Positions 51,509-60,502 are shown, numbered from the stretch's first letter. The stretch is DNA of 64,000 nucleotides from an uncultured Prevotellaceae bacterium (GCA_900318795.1 ONLU01000010.1:1-64000); one strand, 5' to 3'. The notes: generated by a model not told the origin, from the sequence alone. Translations and numbers: made by a program.

Positions 51509-52285
51509 ATGTTTTTTGAATTTGGAATCAAAGATATCGTCGACATTGTCCTGGTAGCATTGATGCTGTACTACATCTACCGGCTGATGAAGGAATCACG
51601 CTCCCTGAACGTGTTCATGGGCATTATGGTGTTTGTCGTATTGTGGCTGGTTGTTTCGCAGATTCTGCAGATGCGCCTGTTAGGCTCTATCATGGACAAA
51701 CTGGTGTCTGTAGGAGTTATCGCACTCATCATTCTGTTTCAGGAAGACATACGCAAGTTCCTCTATAACCTTGGTGCCCACCAGCGCATACAAGCCCTGC
51801 GACGCCTCTTCTCCAATAGCGACAAGAGACAGAATAGCGAGAAGTTAAAACAGGTCATCATCCCATTGGTCATGTCATGCATGAGCATGAGCAAGAAGAA
51901 AGTCGGTGCGCTCATTGTCATCCAGCGAGCAACCCCACTCGACGACATTGTGGCAACAGGCGAGCGCATTGATGCCACTGTCAGCCAGCGGCTCATTGAG
52001 AACCTTTTCTTCAAGAACTCACCTTTGCACGACGGTGCCATGGTCATTCACAATCAGCGCATCAAGGCCGCAGGATGCATCCTGCCCGTATCCCACGACC
52101 TGAACATCCCCAAGGAACTGGGCCTGCGCCACCGTGCAGCTCTGGGCATTACCCATGAGAGCGACTGTATAGCCATTGTGGTCTCTGAGGAAACTGGCAG
52201 CATCTCAGTGGCTATACGCAGCGAGTTCCAGCTCAGGCTGTCGGCAGAAAAACTGGAAAGTATCCTAACCAGGGAAATGGCATAA
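51509..52285 (+). CDS. cdaA: Diadenylate cyclase CdaA
   Basis: 258 residues from the ATG at 51509. It makes cyclic di-AMP. Three N-terminal membrane helices (DIVDIVLVALMLYYIYRLM, VFMGIMVFVVLWLVVSQIL, MDKLVSVGVIALIILF) lead to a DAC domain with ENLFFKNSPLHDGAMVIHNQ (DGA motif, about 172-174), AAGCILPVS and GLRHRAALGITHESD (RHR motif). It is membrane-bound with the catalytic domain in the cytoplasm. It follows folP by 27 bp, a neighbourhood I associate with Bacteroidales; whether the two are functionally linked is unknown. Confidence 0.93.
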   Translation: MFFEFGIKDIVDIVLVALMLYYIYRLMKESRSLNVFMGIMVFVVLWLVVSQILQMRLLGSIMDKLVSVGVIALIILFQEDIRKFLYNLGAHQRIQALRRLFSNSDKRQNSEKLKQVIIPLVMSCMSMSKKKVGALIVIQRATPLDDIVATGERIDATVSQRLIENLFFKNSPLHDGAMVIHNQRIKAAGCILPVSHDLNIPKELGLRHRAALGITHESDCIAIVVSEETGSISVAIRSEFQLRLSAEKLESILTREMA

Positions 52286-52387
52286 AGAATCTTTAAAAGT
52301 GAAGAGCGAAGAGTTAAGAATTAAGAAAAAAATATCATGCCACGGAATTTTCTTAAATCTTCATTCTTCATTCTTAATTAAAATGCG

Positions 52388-52395
52388 TAACTTTG
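52388..52395 (+). promoter_or_regulatory. TAnnTTTG promoter box of pta-ackA
   Basis: TAACTTTG with a leader of about 40 nt. Upstream, 52312-52380 holds an AT-rich imperfect inverted repeat (GAATTAAGAA against TTCTTAATTA) of the same family as the 14-bp unit at 42836. Confidence 0.5.
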
Positions 52396-52438
52396 CAGAC
52401 AATGTATCTAAAATTTCATTCAATAAAAGAAACAAACT

Positions 52439-53449
52439 ATGGATTTATTAAGTCAAATCGTAGCGCGTGCTAAATCAAACAAGCAGCGTATCGTGCTCCC
52501 TGAGGCTGAAGAGGAGCGCACACTTTGTGCAGCTGACCGTGTGTTGGCTGAGGACATGGCAGACATTATTCTGATTGGTAACCCTGCAAAAGTTGCAGCT
52601 CTGGCTAAGGAGAAGGGGCTGACCCATATTGACAAGGCTACCCTCATTGACCCCGAGAACTATGAGAAGAGCGAGGAACTGGCTGAGAAGCTGGCTGAGA
52701 TCCGTAAGTCCAAGGGCATGACTGTCGAGGAAGCCCGTAAACTGTTGAAGAACCCCCTCTATCTGGGTTGTATGATTATCAAGACCGAAGGTGCTGACGG
52801 TCAGATCAGTGGCGCTTTGTCTACTACTGGCGACACCCTGCGTCCTGCCCTGCAGATTATCAAGTGTGCTCCAGGCATCAACTGCGTCAGTGGCGGTCTG
52901 CTGCTCATCTCTAAGCAAAAGGAGTTTGGCGAGAACGGTGTACTCGTTGTAGCCGATGTGGCTGTAACCCCGATGCCCGATGCTAACCAGCTGGCTCAGT
53001 TTGCTGTCTGCACTGCTCAGACAGCCAAGTCGGTAGCAGGCTTCGCTGATCCCCGTGTGGCTATGCTGAGCTTCTCTACCAAGGGTTCTGCCAAGCATGA
53101 GGTTTGCGACAAGGTCATTGAAGCAACCCGTCTGGCTAAAGAGATGGATCCCAGCCTGAAGATTGACGGTGAACTGCAGGCAGACGCTGCTTTGGTTCCC
53201 TCTGTTGGTGCCAAGAAGGCTCCCGGCTCTGACATTGCCGGCAAGGCTAACGTGCTCGTATTCCCCAACCTCGAGGTTGGTAACATTGGTTACAAGCTCG
53301 TACAGCGTCTGGGTGATGCCATTGCCATTGGTCCCATCCTGCAGGGTATCGCACGTCCTGTCAACGACCTTTCTCGCGGTTGTTCTGTAGACGACATCTA
53401 CTACATGGTAGCTATCACAGCCTGCCAGGCTATGGATGCCAAGAAGTAA
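52439..53449 (+). CDS. pta: Phosphate acetyltransferase
   Basis: 336 residues. It interconverts acetyl-CoA and acetyl phosphate. The short form (no N-terminal regulatory domains) covers the PTA domain only: IVLPEAEEERTLCAADRVL (about 19), ISGALSTTGDTLRPALQII (about 119), VADVAVTPMPDANQLAQFAV (about 173), MLSFSTKGSAKHE and FPNLEVGNIGYKLVQRLG (about 276). Length is typical for the monodomain class. With ackA 17 bp downstream, it forms the acetate/ATP branch of fermentation. Identification is secure. Confidence 0.96.
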   Translation: MDLLSQIVARAKSNKQRIVLPEAEEERTLCAADRVLAEDMADIILIGNPAKVAALAKEKGLTHIDKATLIDPENYEKSEELAEKLAEIRKSKGMTVEEARKLLKNPLYLGCMIIKTEGADGQISGALSTTGDTLRPALQIIKCAPGINCVSGGLLLISKQKEFGENGVLVVADVAVTPMPDANQLAQFAVCTAQTAKSVAGFADPRVAMLSFSTKGSAKHEVCDKVIEATRLAKEMDPSLKIDGELQADAALVPSVGAKKAPGSDIAGKANVLVFPNLEVGNIGYKLVQRLGDAIAIGPILQGIARPVNDLSRGCSVDDIYYMVAITACQAMDAKK

Positions 53450-53466
53450 TTGATAATTGATTGATT

Positions 53467-54657
53467 ATGAAGATATTAGTATTAAACTGTGGTTCGTCCT
53501 CTATCAAGTACGCACTATACAACATGGACGACAAGAGTGTGATGACTAGTGGTGGTGCTGAGCGCGTGGGCTTGGACGGTGCATTTGTCAAGGTGAAGCT
53601 CGCCAATGGTGAGAAAAAGCAAATCATGCACGACATCCCCGAGCATACCGAAGGTGTGAAGTTCATCTTCTCTCTGCTGACCGATCCCGAGATTGGTGTC
53701 ATCAAGGACTTGAAGGAGATTGATGCCGTAGGTCACCGCATGGTGCATGGCGGCGAGAAGTTCAACAAGTCAGTCATCCTAACCGACGAGGTGCTCAAGG
53801 CCTTCGAAGAGTGTTCTGACCTGGCTCCTCTGCACAACCCTGCCAACCTAAAGGGTGTCAATGCAGTGAAAGAGCTCATGCCCGGTCTGCCTCAGGTAGG
53901 TGTCTTTGATACCGCTTTCCACCAGACCATGCCTGCCAAGGCTTATATGTATGCCATTCCCTACGAGTTGTACGAGAAGTACGGTGTACGTCGCTATGGT
54001 TTCCACGGAACCTCTCACCGCTATGTCAGCGCTCGTGCCCTGGAGTTTCTGGGTATGAAGGCAGAAGGCACCAAGATGATTACCTGCCACATTGGCAATG
54101 GTGGTTCTATTGCTGCTGTGGTTGATGGCAAGTGCGTTGACACCTCAATGGGTCTTACCCCGTTGGAAGGTCTCGTCATGGGTACTCGCTCAGGCGACAT
54201 CGACGGTGGTGCCGTGACCTTTATCGAGAAGAAACTCGGTTTGGATGCCGATGGCATGTCCAACCTGCTCAACAAGAAGAGCGGTGTTGCCGGTATCACT
54301 GGTGGTTCCAGCGATATGCGCGATGTAGAGAACGCAGCCAAGGCAGGCGAAAAGCGTGCACAGCTGGCTCAGGATATGTATTTCTACCGCATCAAGAAGT
54401 ACATTGGTGCCTATGCAGCTGCTATGGGGGGTGTTGACGTGATTGTCTTCACTGCTGGTGTGGGTGAGAACCAGATCAGCATGCGCTCTGAGGTCTGCAA
54501 GGGTCTGGAGTTCCTGGGTGTTAAGTTCGACGAGCAGAAGAACAACATCCGTGGCGAGGAAGCCATCATCTCTGCCGATGATTCAAAAGTCAAGGTTGTA
54601 GTCATCCCCACCGACGAGGAACTGATGATTGCCACCGACACCATGAATCTGCTGTAA
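53467..54657 (+). CDS. ackA: Acetate kinase
   Basis: 396 residues from the ATG at 53467. It transfers phosphate between acetyl phosphate and ADP. ASKHA-fold motifs: VLNCGSSSIKYALYNM (about 4-19), AVGHRMVHGGEKF (about 85-97), GVFDTAFHQTMP (about 140), RRYGFHGTSHRYVS (about 171-184), CHIGNGGSIAAVVDGKCVDT (about 201-220) and FTAGVGENQISMRSE (about 322-336). All catalytic residues appear present. It is followed by an 11-bp hairpin at 54678-54710. Confidence 0.97.
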   Translation: MKILVLNCGSSSIKYALYNMDDKSVMTSGGAERVGLDGAFVKVKLANGEKKQIMHDIPEHTEGVKFIFSLLTDPEIGVIKDLKEIDAVGHRMVHGGEKFNKSVILTDEVLKAFEECSDLAPLHNPANLKGVNAVKELMPGLPQVGVFDTAFHQTMPAKAYMYAIPYELYEKYGVRRYGFHGTSHRYVSARALEFLGMKAEGTKMITCHIGNGGSIAAVVDGKCVDTSMGLTPLEGLVMGTRSGDIDGGAVTFIEKKLGLDADGMSNLLNKKSGVAGITGGSSDMRDVENAAKAGEKRAQLAQDMYFYRIKKYIGAYAAAMGGVDVIVFTAGVGENQISMRSEVCKGLEFLGVKFDEQKNNIRGEEAIISADDSKVKVVVIPTDEELMIATDTMNLL

Positions 54658-54677
54658 GCGACTATATGCTTCTACTC

Positions 54678-54710
54678 ATACCCCAGCCCTATTCCGTAAG
54701 GCTGGGGTAT
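54678..54710. terminator. Hairpin after ackA
   Basis: Perfect 11-bp arms ATACCCCAGCC (54678-54688) and GGCTGGGGTAT (54700-54710) with an 11-nt loop. There is no T-tract on the plus strand. It is probably a terminator or mRNA 3' stabiliser. Confidence 0.65.
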
Positions 54711-54733
54711 ATATTACCATACAAATAACCATT

Positions 54734-55420
54734 ATGCCCATCCGTTATACACATCAAGAAGAATTATGGAACTCGTGGAGCCACGCGGGTGGCATCGTCA
54801 TGGGCGTAGCCTTCGGAGTGATATTCCTGGTAATGGCATTCCAAGGGGAGAATCCTTGGATACGACTGGGAGTGTGCCTTTATCTGTTCGGCATGCTGGG
54901 CTCCTATGTAGCCTCTACCGTCTACCATTCACTGCCTTTCTACGAACGCACGCACAGGCAGGGGCTAGTAGGTCGTCGCTTCGTGTGGAAAGAACGACTA
55001 CGCCGTTGGGACCATGCTGCCATCTACTGGCACATTGCAGGCTCCTACTCTCCGCTGACACTCATAGCACTACGCACCCAGGGCTACTGGGGCTGGGGGC
55101 TCTTCTCGTTCGTGTGGCTGTGTGCCATTGCAGGCACCATCATCAGCTTTATCCGGCTGAAGGAGCACTCCAACATAGAGACTTTCTGCTTCATCGGCAT
55201 GGGACTCTCGGTACTGATTGCTTTCAAGCCGCTCATCGACTCCGTCTCCACAGCAGCCGTGATATGGATTATAGCCGAGGGCGTGTGCTACATCACAGGA
55301 GCCCTCTTCTACTCCTTTCACCATAAGCGTTATATGCATTCTGTCTTCCACTTCTTCGTCCTCGCAGGAAGCCTCTGTCACATCATCGCCGTTTGGGATG
55401 TCCTGATGGAATACTTGTAA
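54734..55420 (+). CDS. Hemolysin III/PAQR-family membrane protein
   Basis: 228 residues, seven helices. Family signatures are all present: EELWNSWSHAGGIVMG at the start, STVYHSLPF (S-x-x-x-H, near 58), RWDHAAIYWHIAGSYSPLTL (D-H pair and S, near 97) and HSVFHFFVLAGSLCHIIAV near the C terminus. Together these give the His/Asp/Ser zinc site of the CREST/PAQR hydrolase-like superfamily. Its cellular role is not known, and the name hemolysin should not be taken as activity. Monocistronic, with its own short leader after the ackA hairpin. Confidence 0.88.
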   Translation: MPIRYTHQEELWNSWSHAGGIVMGVAFGVIFLVMAFQGENPWIRLGVCLYLFGMLGSYVASTVYHSLPFYERTHRQGLVGRRFVWKERLRRWDHAAIYWHIAGSYSPLTLIALRTQGYWGWGLFSFVWLCAIAGTIISFIRLKEHSNIETFCFIGMGLSVLIAFKPLIDSVSTAAVIWIIAEGVCYITGALFYSFHHKRYMHSVFHFFVLAGSLCHIIAVWDVLMEYL

Positions 55421-55522
55421 ATACAATTCCCCTGAATGGCTTTTTTCACTTTTTATACGAAGATTTAGAGCCCCTTAATTTCCAAGACGGCTGTCATGTA
55501 GGGATAAAAAAAATCCATAATC

Positions 55523-55554
55523 TTTGGTATTTCGCTCGATTTGCACTACCTTTG
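55523..55554 (+). promoter_or_regulatory. Full -33/-7 promoter of the CoA-transferase gene
   Basis: TTTG at 55523-55526 and TACCTTTG at 55547-55554, 20 bp apart. The leader to the ATG at 55585 is about 27 nt. Confidence 0.65.
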
Positions 55555-55584
55555 CACCCGAATTTGCAAATTTATAGTATTAAT

Positions 55585-57090
55585 ATGGCTTATACACGTA
55601 TGACTGCTGCCGAAGCTGCAGCACTGATTAAAAACGGCGACAACATCGCCATGAGTGGTTTTACACCCGCTGGTGTAGCCAAGGCAACAACCAAGGAAAT
55701 GGCAGTAATTGCCGAGGCAGAACATGCTGCCGGCCGCGAGTTCAAAGTGGGTATTTTCACTGGCGCGTCAACCGGTCAGTCAACAGACGGTGTGCTGGCA
55801 AATGCACAGGCTATCAAGTATCGTGCCCCCTATACCACCAATCCTGACTTCCGCAAGCACGTCAACCTGGGCGAGATTCCCTACAACGACTTGCACCTGA
55901 GCCACATGGCACAGGAGTTGCGCTATGGTTTCTACGGCGATGTAGACTGGGCTATCCTTGAGGTTTGTGACATTGAGGAGGTAGGCAACGACTATCATGT
56001 CTACCTGACTGCTGCCGGCGGTATCTCTCCCACGGCAGCCCGTCTGGCTAAGAAGGTCATCCTGGAGCTGAACTCGTTCCACAATCCCAATGCCAAGTTC
56101 ATCCACGACGTCTATGAGCCATCGGATCCCCCCTACCGCAAGGCTATTCCCATTGAGCATGTAGGCGACCGCATCGGCAAGCCCTATGTATCTATCCCCA
56201 AGGACAAGGTGGTTGGTGTCGTTGAGTGCAACATCCCCGACGAGGCTCGTGCCTTCAAGGACTCAGACCCCGTCACAGAGAAGATTGGCTTCCTGACCGC
56301 TGAATTCCTCGTTGAGGAGATGCATAAGGGCCGCATTCCCAAGGAGTTCCTGCCCCTGCAGAGTGGTGTGGGCTCAACAGCCAATGCCATCCTCGGTGCA
56401 TTGGGCGAGGACAAGCATGTGCCCGACTTCAACATCTATACCGAAGTCATTCAGAACTCAGTCATCGAGATGATGCTCACGGGTCGTGTAAAGGACGCTT
56501 CTGCCTGCTCACTGACCGTCAGCAACGAGTGTCTGATGGATGTCTATGACAACATGGACTACATGAAGCAGCACCTGACCCTCCGCCAGAGTGAGATTTC
56601 CAACTCACCGGAGATTATCCGCCGACTGGGTGTCATTGCCATCAATACTGCCATCGAGGCCGACCTCTATGGCAATGTGAACTCCACCCACATCAGTGGT
56701 GTGAAGATGATGAACGGTATCGGTGGTTCAGGCGACTTCATCCGCAATGCCTACCTCAGCATCTTTACTTGCCCGTCAGTGGCTAAGGGCGGTGTCATCT
56801 CGTCGATTGTTCCCTTTGTCAGCCATCAGGACTCATCGGAGCACGATGTCAACATCATCGTCACCGAACAGGGTATTGCCGACCTGCGCGGCAAGTCGCC
56901 CGCACAGCGTGCCGAGCTGATTATCGAGAACTGTGCTCATCCCGACTACAAGCAGCTGCTGTGGGACTACCTGAAGATCTCGAAGATGGGTCAGACCCGT
57001 CACAACCTGCCCGCTGCCTTCGCCATGCACGACACCTTGGCTCGCAAGGGTGACATGAAGCTGACGGACTTCGCAGAATATGTGAAATAA
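55585..57090 (+). CDS. Acetyl-CoA hydrolase/succinate CoA-transferase family
   Basis: 501 residues from the ATG at 55585; sequence upstream in the same frame holds the promoter. Class I CoA-transferase: GDNIAMSGFTPAGVAKA (about 18-34), GASTGQSTDGVLANAQAI, GGISPTAARLAKKVILELNS, GVGSTANAILGALGED (about 264-279), IYTEVIQNSVIEMM with the probable catalytic Glu, GGSGDFIRNAYLSIF and ADLRGKSPAQRA. In Prevotella-type fermentation it would move CoA between succinyl-CoA and acetate, linked with pta/ackA nearby. Strict hydrolase activity cannot be excluded by sequence alone. Confidence 0.92.
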   Translation: MAYTRMTAAEAAALIKNGDNIAMSGFTPAGVAKATTKEMAVIAEAEHAAGREFKVGIFTGASTGQSTDGVLANAQAIKYRAPYTTNPDFRKHVNLGEIPYNDLHLSHMAQELRYGFYGDVDWAILEVCDIEEVGNDYHVYLTAAGGISPTAARLAKKVILELNSFHNPNAKFIHDVYEPSDPPYRKAIPIEHVGDRIGKPYVSIPKDKVVGVVECNIPDEARAFKDSDPVTEKIGFLTAEFLVEEMHKGRIPKEFLPLQSGVGSTANAILGALGEDKHVPDFNIYTEVIQNSVIEMMLTGRVKDASACSLTVSNECLMDVYDNMDYMKQHLTLRQSEISNSPEIIRRLGVIAINTAIEADLYGNVNSTHISGVKMMNGIGGSGDFIRNAYLSIFTCPSVAKGGVISSIVPFVSHQDSSEHDVNIIVTEQGIADLRGKSPAQRAELIIENCAHPDYKQLLWDYLKISKMGQTRHNLPAAFAMHDTLARKGDMKLTDFAEYVK

Positions 57091-57110
57091 AAAAAAACGA
57101 AACACGAACA

Positions 57111-57142
57111 AAGAAAGGCATCCCGTCGCGGATGCCTTTCTT
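57111..57142. terminator. Bidirectional terminator between the CoA-transferase gene and cysK
   Basis: Perfect 13-bp arms (57111-57123 and 57130-57142) with a 6-nt loop. On the minus strand it is followed by a T-rich tract (complement of the A9 run at 57089-57097). It serves the two convergent genes. Confidence 0.8.
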
Positions 57143-57149
57143 GTTGGTC

Positions 57150-58097
57150 TTAAAGAGGATAATCCTCAAAAGCATAAAGCACGGTGGAGAGATAGCGCTC
57201 GCCTGTATCGGGCAACAGGACGACTATCTTCTTACCCTTGTTCTCCGGACGCTTAGCCACCTGAATGGCAGCGAAAAGAGCTGCACCTGCAGAGATACCT
57301 ACCAGCAGACCTTCGGACTGTGCTATCTCACGACCTGTGCGGATGGCATCGTCGTTCTCTACGTCAAAGACCTCGTCAATCACGTCAGAGTTATAGGTCT
57401 TGGGAATGAATCCTGCACCAATGCCCTGAATCTTGTGGGGACCGCTGGGCTGTCCGTTCAGGACCGCACTCGACTTAGGCTCAACGGCAATGATCTTCAC
57501 GTTGGGGTTCTGCTCCTTCAGATACTTACCTGTGCCACTAATCGTACCACCTGTACCTACACCACCCACGAAGATGTCTACCTGACCGTCGGTGTCGCGC
57601 CAGATTTCAGGACCTGTGGTCTCATAGTGCTTGGCGGGGTTGGCGGCATTCTCGAACTGCTGCAGAATCACAGCTCCAGGAATGGAGTCGCGCAGTTCCT
57701 CAGCAGCGCGGATGGCACCTGGCATGCCGTCTTTACCAGAAGTGAGTCGAACCTCGGCACCATAGGCCTTCACGAGATTACGACGCTCAACACTCATGGT
57801 TTCAGGCATGGTAAGGATAAGATGGTAGCCCTTGACGGCAGATACCAGAGCCAGTCCTACGCCCGTATTTCCGCTGGTGGGTTCGATGATGGTGGCGCCA
57901 GGCTTCAGAATACCCTTGGCCTCTGCATCCTCGATCATCGCCAATGCGATACGATCCTTCACGCTGCCGCCAGGATTAAAGAACTCTACTTTGGCAATGA
58001 CTGGGGTCTCAAGCCCCTTTGCCTGTGAATACTTGTTGAGCTCCAGAAGTGGAGTGTTACCGATGAGCTCGGTCAGCTGTTTTGCAATCTTTGTCAT
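57150..58097 (-). CDS. cysK: Cysteine synthase A
   Basis: 315 residues. PLP-dependent O-acetylserine sulfhydrylase. Motifs: [27 protein letters not shown] with the PLP Lys (about 42-46), [14 protein letters not shown] (about 72-85), [20 protein letters not shown] (phosphate loop, about 176-195) and [12 protein letters not shown] near the C terminus. Length is normal. The promoter box TACCTTTG (58139-58146) gives a leader of about 38 nt, and a perfect palindrome lies 45-62 bp further upstream (58191-58208), suggesting regulation by a sulfur- or redox-responsive factor (inference). Confidence 0.95.
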   Translation of the reverse strand: MTKIAKQLTELIGNTPLLELNKYSQAKGLETPVIAKVEFFNPGGSVKDRIALAMIEDAEAKGILKPGATIIEPTSGNTGVGLALVSAVKGYHLILTMPETMSVERRNLVKAYGAEVRLTSGKDGMPGAIRAAEELRDSIPGAVILQQFENAANPAKHYETTGPEIWRDTDGQVDIFVGGVGTGGTISGTGKYLKEQNPNVKIIAVEPKSSAVLNGQPSGPHKIQGIGAGFIPKTYNSDVIDEVFDVENDDAIRTGREIAQSEGLLVGISAGAALFAAIQVAKRPENKGKKIVVLLPDTGERYLSTVLYAFEDYPL

Positions 58098-58138
58098 AAT
58101 CTTATCCTTTATATAATATTAATAATGTAATCACAGCG

Positions 58139-58146
58139 CAAAGGTA
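58139..58146 (-). promoter_or_regulatory. TAnnTTTG promoter box of cysK
   Basis: TACCTTTG on the minus strand. Confidence 0.55.
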
Positions 58147-58190
58147 CGGCGTTTTTCCCATACCGACAATACCGCAGGCATGTTATTCGC

Positions 58191-58208
58191 ATACCACAAA
58201 TGTGGTAT
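58191..58208. promoter_or_regulatory. Perfect 18-bp palindrome, operator candidate upstream of cysK
   Basis: ATACCACA-AA-TGTGGTAT. Nearby, ATACCG occurs twice within 58160-58174 as partial half-sites. It lies between the cysK promoter and the stop of the symporter gene. Confidence 0.6.
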
Positions 58209-58212
58209 TTTG

Positions 58213-59397
58213 CTATAAATCGTGATTGACCATCGTGGTTACGCAGGAGTCCGACCATACATTCTCTGCCGTTTCCACCATGTCTATAATCGTATAGATA
58301 GGCAAGATGACACCCAAGATGGCGACAGGGGCGCCTACGCCTGACATCAGCGAGAAGGTGAGAAAATAGCACCCCATGGGCACACCCGCATTGCCGACAG
58401 CAGAGATGACGGAGATGAATATCCACAAGACAATGGTTGTCCATGTGAGCGGAGTGCCGCCATTCTGCATCACAAAGAGAGAGGTGACGAGGATAAAGGC
58501 AGCACAGCCGTTCATATTGATCGTAGTACAGATGGGCAGCACGAAGCGGGTGATATTCTTCTTGATGCCCAGTCGGTCCTCGGCAGTCTCCATCGTCACA
58601 GGCAGGGTGGCGGCACTACTCTTGGTGAAGAGCGCCATCAGCACGGCAGGCATCATACTCCCCAGCACATGGATGGGGTTCAGCCCGCGTGCCAGGAGGA
58701 ACAGCGGCAGTACGACGAAGAACTGTATCACATTACCGCCCAAGACCACTAATACATACTTGCCAATAGAATCAGCCACGATGCCTGCAGATACCTGTGC
58801 TGACAACTGTGCCGAGAAAGCCACGATGCCAAGGGGCAGCGTCCAGATGAGCCAACGAATCAACAGGAAGAGCAACTCCTGAAGCCCCAGCAGTCCCTTA
58901 ACGATGACAGACTTGTTTTCTGAATCCGGCAACTTCGACAGTCCGATGCCTATGGCAAAAGCTAGGAGTAGCAGCGAGAGCACATTGCCCTCGAGGAATG
59001 GCTTGACGATATTGTTGGGGACGAGGCTAAGCAGATGGTCACTATAGCTCACAGCAGGTCCTTGTACAGCAGCCTCCCCACCCTGTCCGATAAGCTCAGC
59101 AGGCAGATTGCCAGGAGCTATCAGCACATAGAGAAGGGCTCCTACAGTTGCTGCAGCGATGGTGGTGAGCAGGGTGTAGGTCAGTGTGCGGCCGAATATC
59201 TTGCCAGAACCCTTCGAACCGAAGATGGCAAACGTTGTTATCACAGCCAGCACGATGGTTGGTACCGCCAGCAACTGGAACAGCCGTGTATAGACCGTCG
59301 CCACGAAATTCATCACCTCGTCGAGCCATCCGATGCCCAGCAATCCTAACAGGGCACCCGCAAGGAGTGCCCCAATCCATATCAATGTTCTTTTCAT
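58213..59397 (-). CDS. Dicarboxylate/amino acid:cation symporter (DAACS)
   Basis: 394 residues. GltPh-like fold with eight helices and two hairpins. Motifs: FTKSSAATLPVTMETAED (HP1 serine-rich tip, about 259-276), PICTTINMNGCAAFILV (the NMDGT-like Na+/substrate segment, here NMNGC), SVISAVGNAGVPMGCYFL (HP2) and IYTIIDMVETAENVWSD with Asp/Asn substrate contacts. NMNGC in place of NMDGT is a noticeable change. It would import glutamate, aspartate, serine/threonine or C4-dicarboxylate with Na+ or H+. The promoter box TATCTTTG (59403-59410) is so close to the ATG that the mRNA should be nearly leaderless. Confidence 0.9.
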   Translation of the reverse strand: MKRTLIWIGALLAGALLGLLGIGWLDEVMNFVATVYTRLFQLLAVPTIVLAVITTFAIFGSKGSGKIFGRTLTYTLLTTIAAATVGALLYVLIAPGNLPAELIGQGGEAAVQGPAVSYSDHLLSLVPNNIVKPFLEGNVLSLLLLAFAIGIGLSKLPDSENKSVIVKGLLGLQELLFLLIRWLIWTLPLGIVAFSAQLSAQVSAGIVADSIGKYVLVVLGGNVIQFFVVLPLFLLARGLNPIHVLGSMMPAVLMALFTKSSAATLPVTMETAEDRLGIKKNITRFVLPICTTINMNGCAAFILVTSLFVMQNGGTPLTWTTIVLWIFISVISAVGNAGVPMGCYFLTFSLMSGVGAPVAILGVILPIYTIIDMVETAENVWSDSCVTTMVNHDL

Positions 59398-59402
59398 CGC
59401 TG

Positions 59403-59410
59403 CAAAGATA
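59403..59410 (-). promoter_or_regulatory. TAnnTTTG promoter box of the DAACS symporter
   Basis: TATCTTTG on the minus strand, only 5 bp before the ATG at 59397. Confidence 0.5.
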
Positions 59411-59422
59411 GGAATTTTTTTT

Positions 59423-60502
59423 TTATTTCTTGTGCGTTTGTCGCCAAGTATGTATATAATCTACCAGTTTTCTCAGCAATTCCTGGTCAACATCGTTGAA
59501 GACTGAGTCGTCTGCACCGAAGATGAAGTTGGCTGGTGCGTCCTTCAGAATCTCGTCCACCTCAGCCTTCAATGCTGTAAGATTTCCCTCCTTCAATGCC
59601 TGACTGCGATTGTTGAGACCTCCCAAAACGGGGCGACGAAACAGTTTGCTGATGTCTGCAAGACTGAGTCCCTTGCCTTCCCAGTTGTGGAGAGGTGGAT
59701 TGATGATGCTGCCGGGATAGTCAAGATAGTCGTCAAAGGTCTTGGTGGTAAAATGACCACCACTTTCGCAGATGTGAAGGATATTAAAAGGTGCGACCTC
59801 AGCAGCTACGTCACTGAGTTGACGGTCGTAGGGCTTGAGAACATCAACAAACACACCACCACCGAACTCCTCCAGGTCGTCACCCTGACTGGAGATGTAG
59901 AATCCGTCAGCACCTGCCTTACGCGCTTCGCGGATGTAATAGACCAGGCTTTTGGTGACGGCCTCCAGAGCCGGTTTGATAGCCTTGGGGTCTTGCTTGA
60001 TGATTTCAACGATGCGGCGGCGGCCGTCACGGTCACTTGACAGTTGGGCTCCTGCCGTCTGAATGAGAACGCGAAGGGGAGAGAACACCGTCGGAATAAT
60101 GAGTGCCTCATGTCCCAACTCATGCTTGAGCTGACGAATCACATTCAGTTGCTCCTCCCATGTTTCGGGAGCAAAAGACTTGATGTTCTTCCAGTCTTTC
60201 TTGCTGCTGACAGCCTGGATTTCCGGGAAGTATTCATACTTGACATTGACGAAGTCCACATGGGTCGTCTTATACCAGTCTATGTGTGACTGCACGGCCT
60301 TCTGACCTGTCTTGTCCTTGAAGTGGATGTTGAAGAATACCGGCACATAATCGTTGGCGCGACTTTGGTCCAGTACTTGCCACAGCAGCTCTCGCTTATT
60401 GTAATCGCTTGAGGTTTGTGCCACACTATGGGTTGCTGACACGGATGCAACGGCGGCGATGAGCAGCGAGTTGCGGAGGATGTCTAATACTTGCTTTTTC
60501 AT
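59423..60502 (-). CDS. Exported uroporphyrinogen-decarboxylase-like (URO-D/MtaA fold) protein
   Basis: 359 residues. The N terminus is a Sec signal peptide (MKKQVLDILRNSLLIAAVASVSATHSVA, then QTSS), unusual because URO-D-fold enzymes are cytoplasmic. The mature part follows the family: YVPVFFNIHFKDKTG, FVNVKYEYFPE, TVFSPLRVLIQTAG, GADGFYISSQGD, ILHICESGGHF (His243 and Cys245, the H-x-C zinc pair of corrinoid methyltransferases MtaA/CmuA) and GGLNNRSQALKEGN. The third zinc ligand, a Cys near the end in MtaA, is not seen; that region reads NFIFGADDSVF. It lies 56 bp after susD on the same strand, so it probably belongs to the SusCD operon. Activity unknown. Confidence 0.8.
   Translation of the reverse strand: MKKQVLDILRNSLLIAAVASVSATHSVAQTSSDYNKRELLWQVLDQSRANDYVPVFFNIHFKDKTGQKAVQSHIDWYKTTHVDFVNVKYEYFPEIQAVSSKKDWKNIKSFAPETWEEQLNVIRQLKHELGHEALIIPTVFSPLRVLIQTAGAQLSSDRDGRRRIVEIIKQDPKAIKPALEAVTKSLVYYIREARKAGADGFYISSQGDDLEEFGGGVFVDVLKPYDRQLSDVAAEVAPFNILHICESGGHFTTKTFDDYLDYPGSIINPPLHNWEGKGLSLADISKLFRRPVLGGLNNRSQALKEGNLTALKAEVDEILKDAPANFIFGADDSVFNDVDQELLRKLVDYIHTWRQTHKK

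Noticed and set aside
54734..55420. Hemolysin virulence factor
   Set aside because: The name is historical; the protein is a PAQR-type integral membrane protein with no toxin feature.
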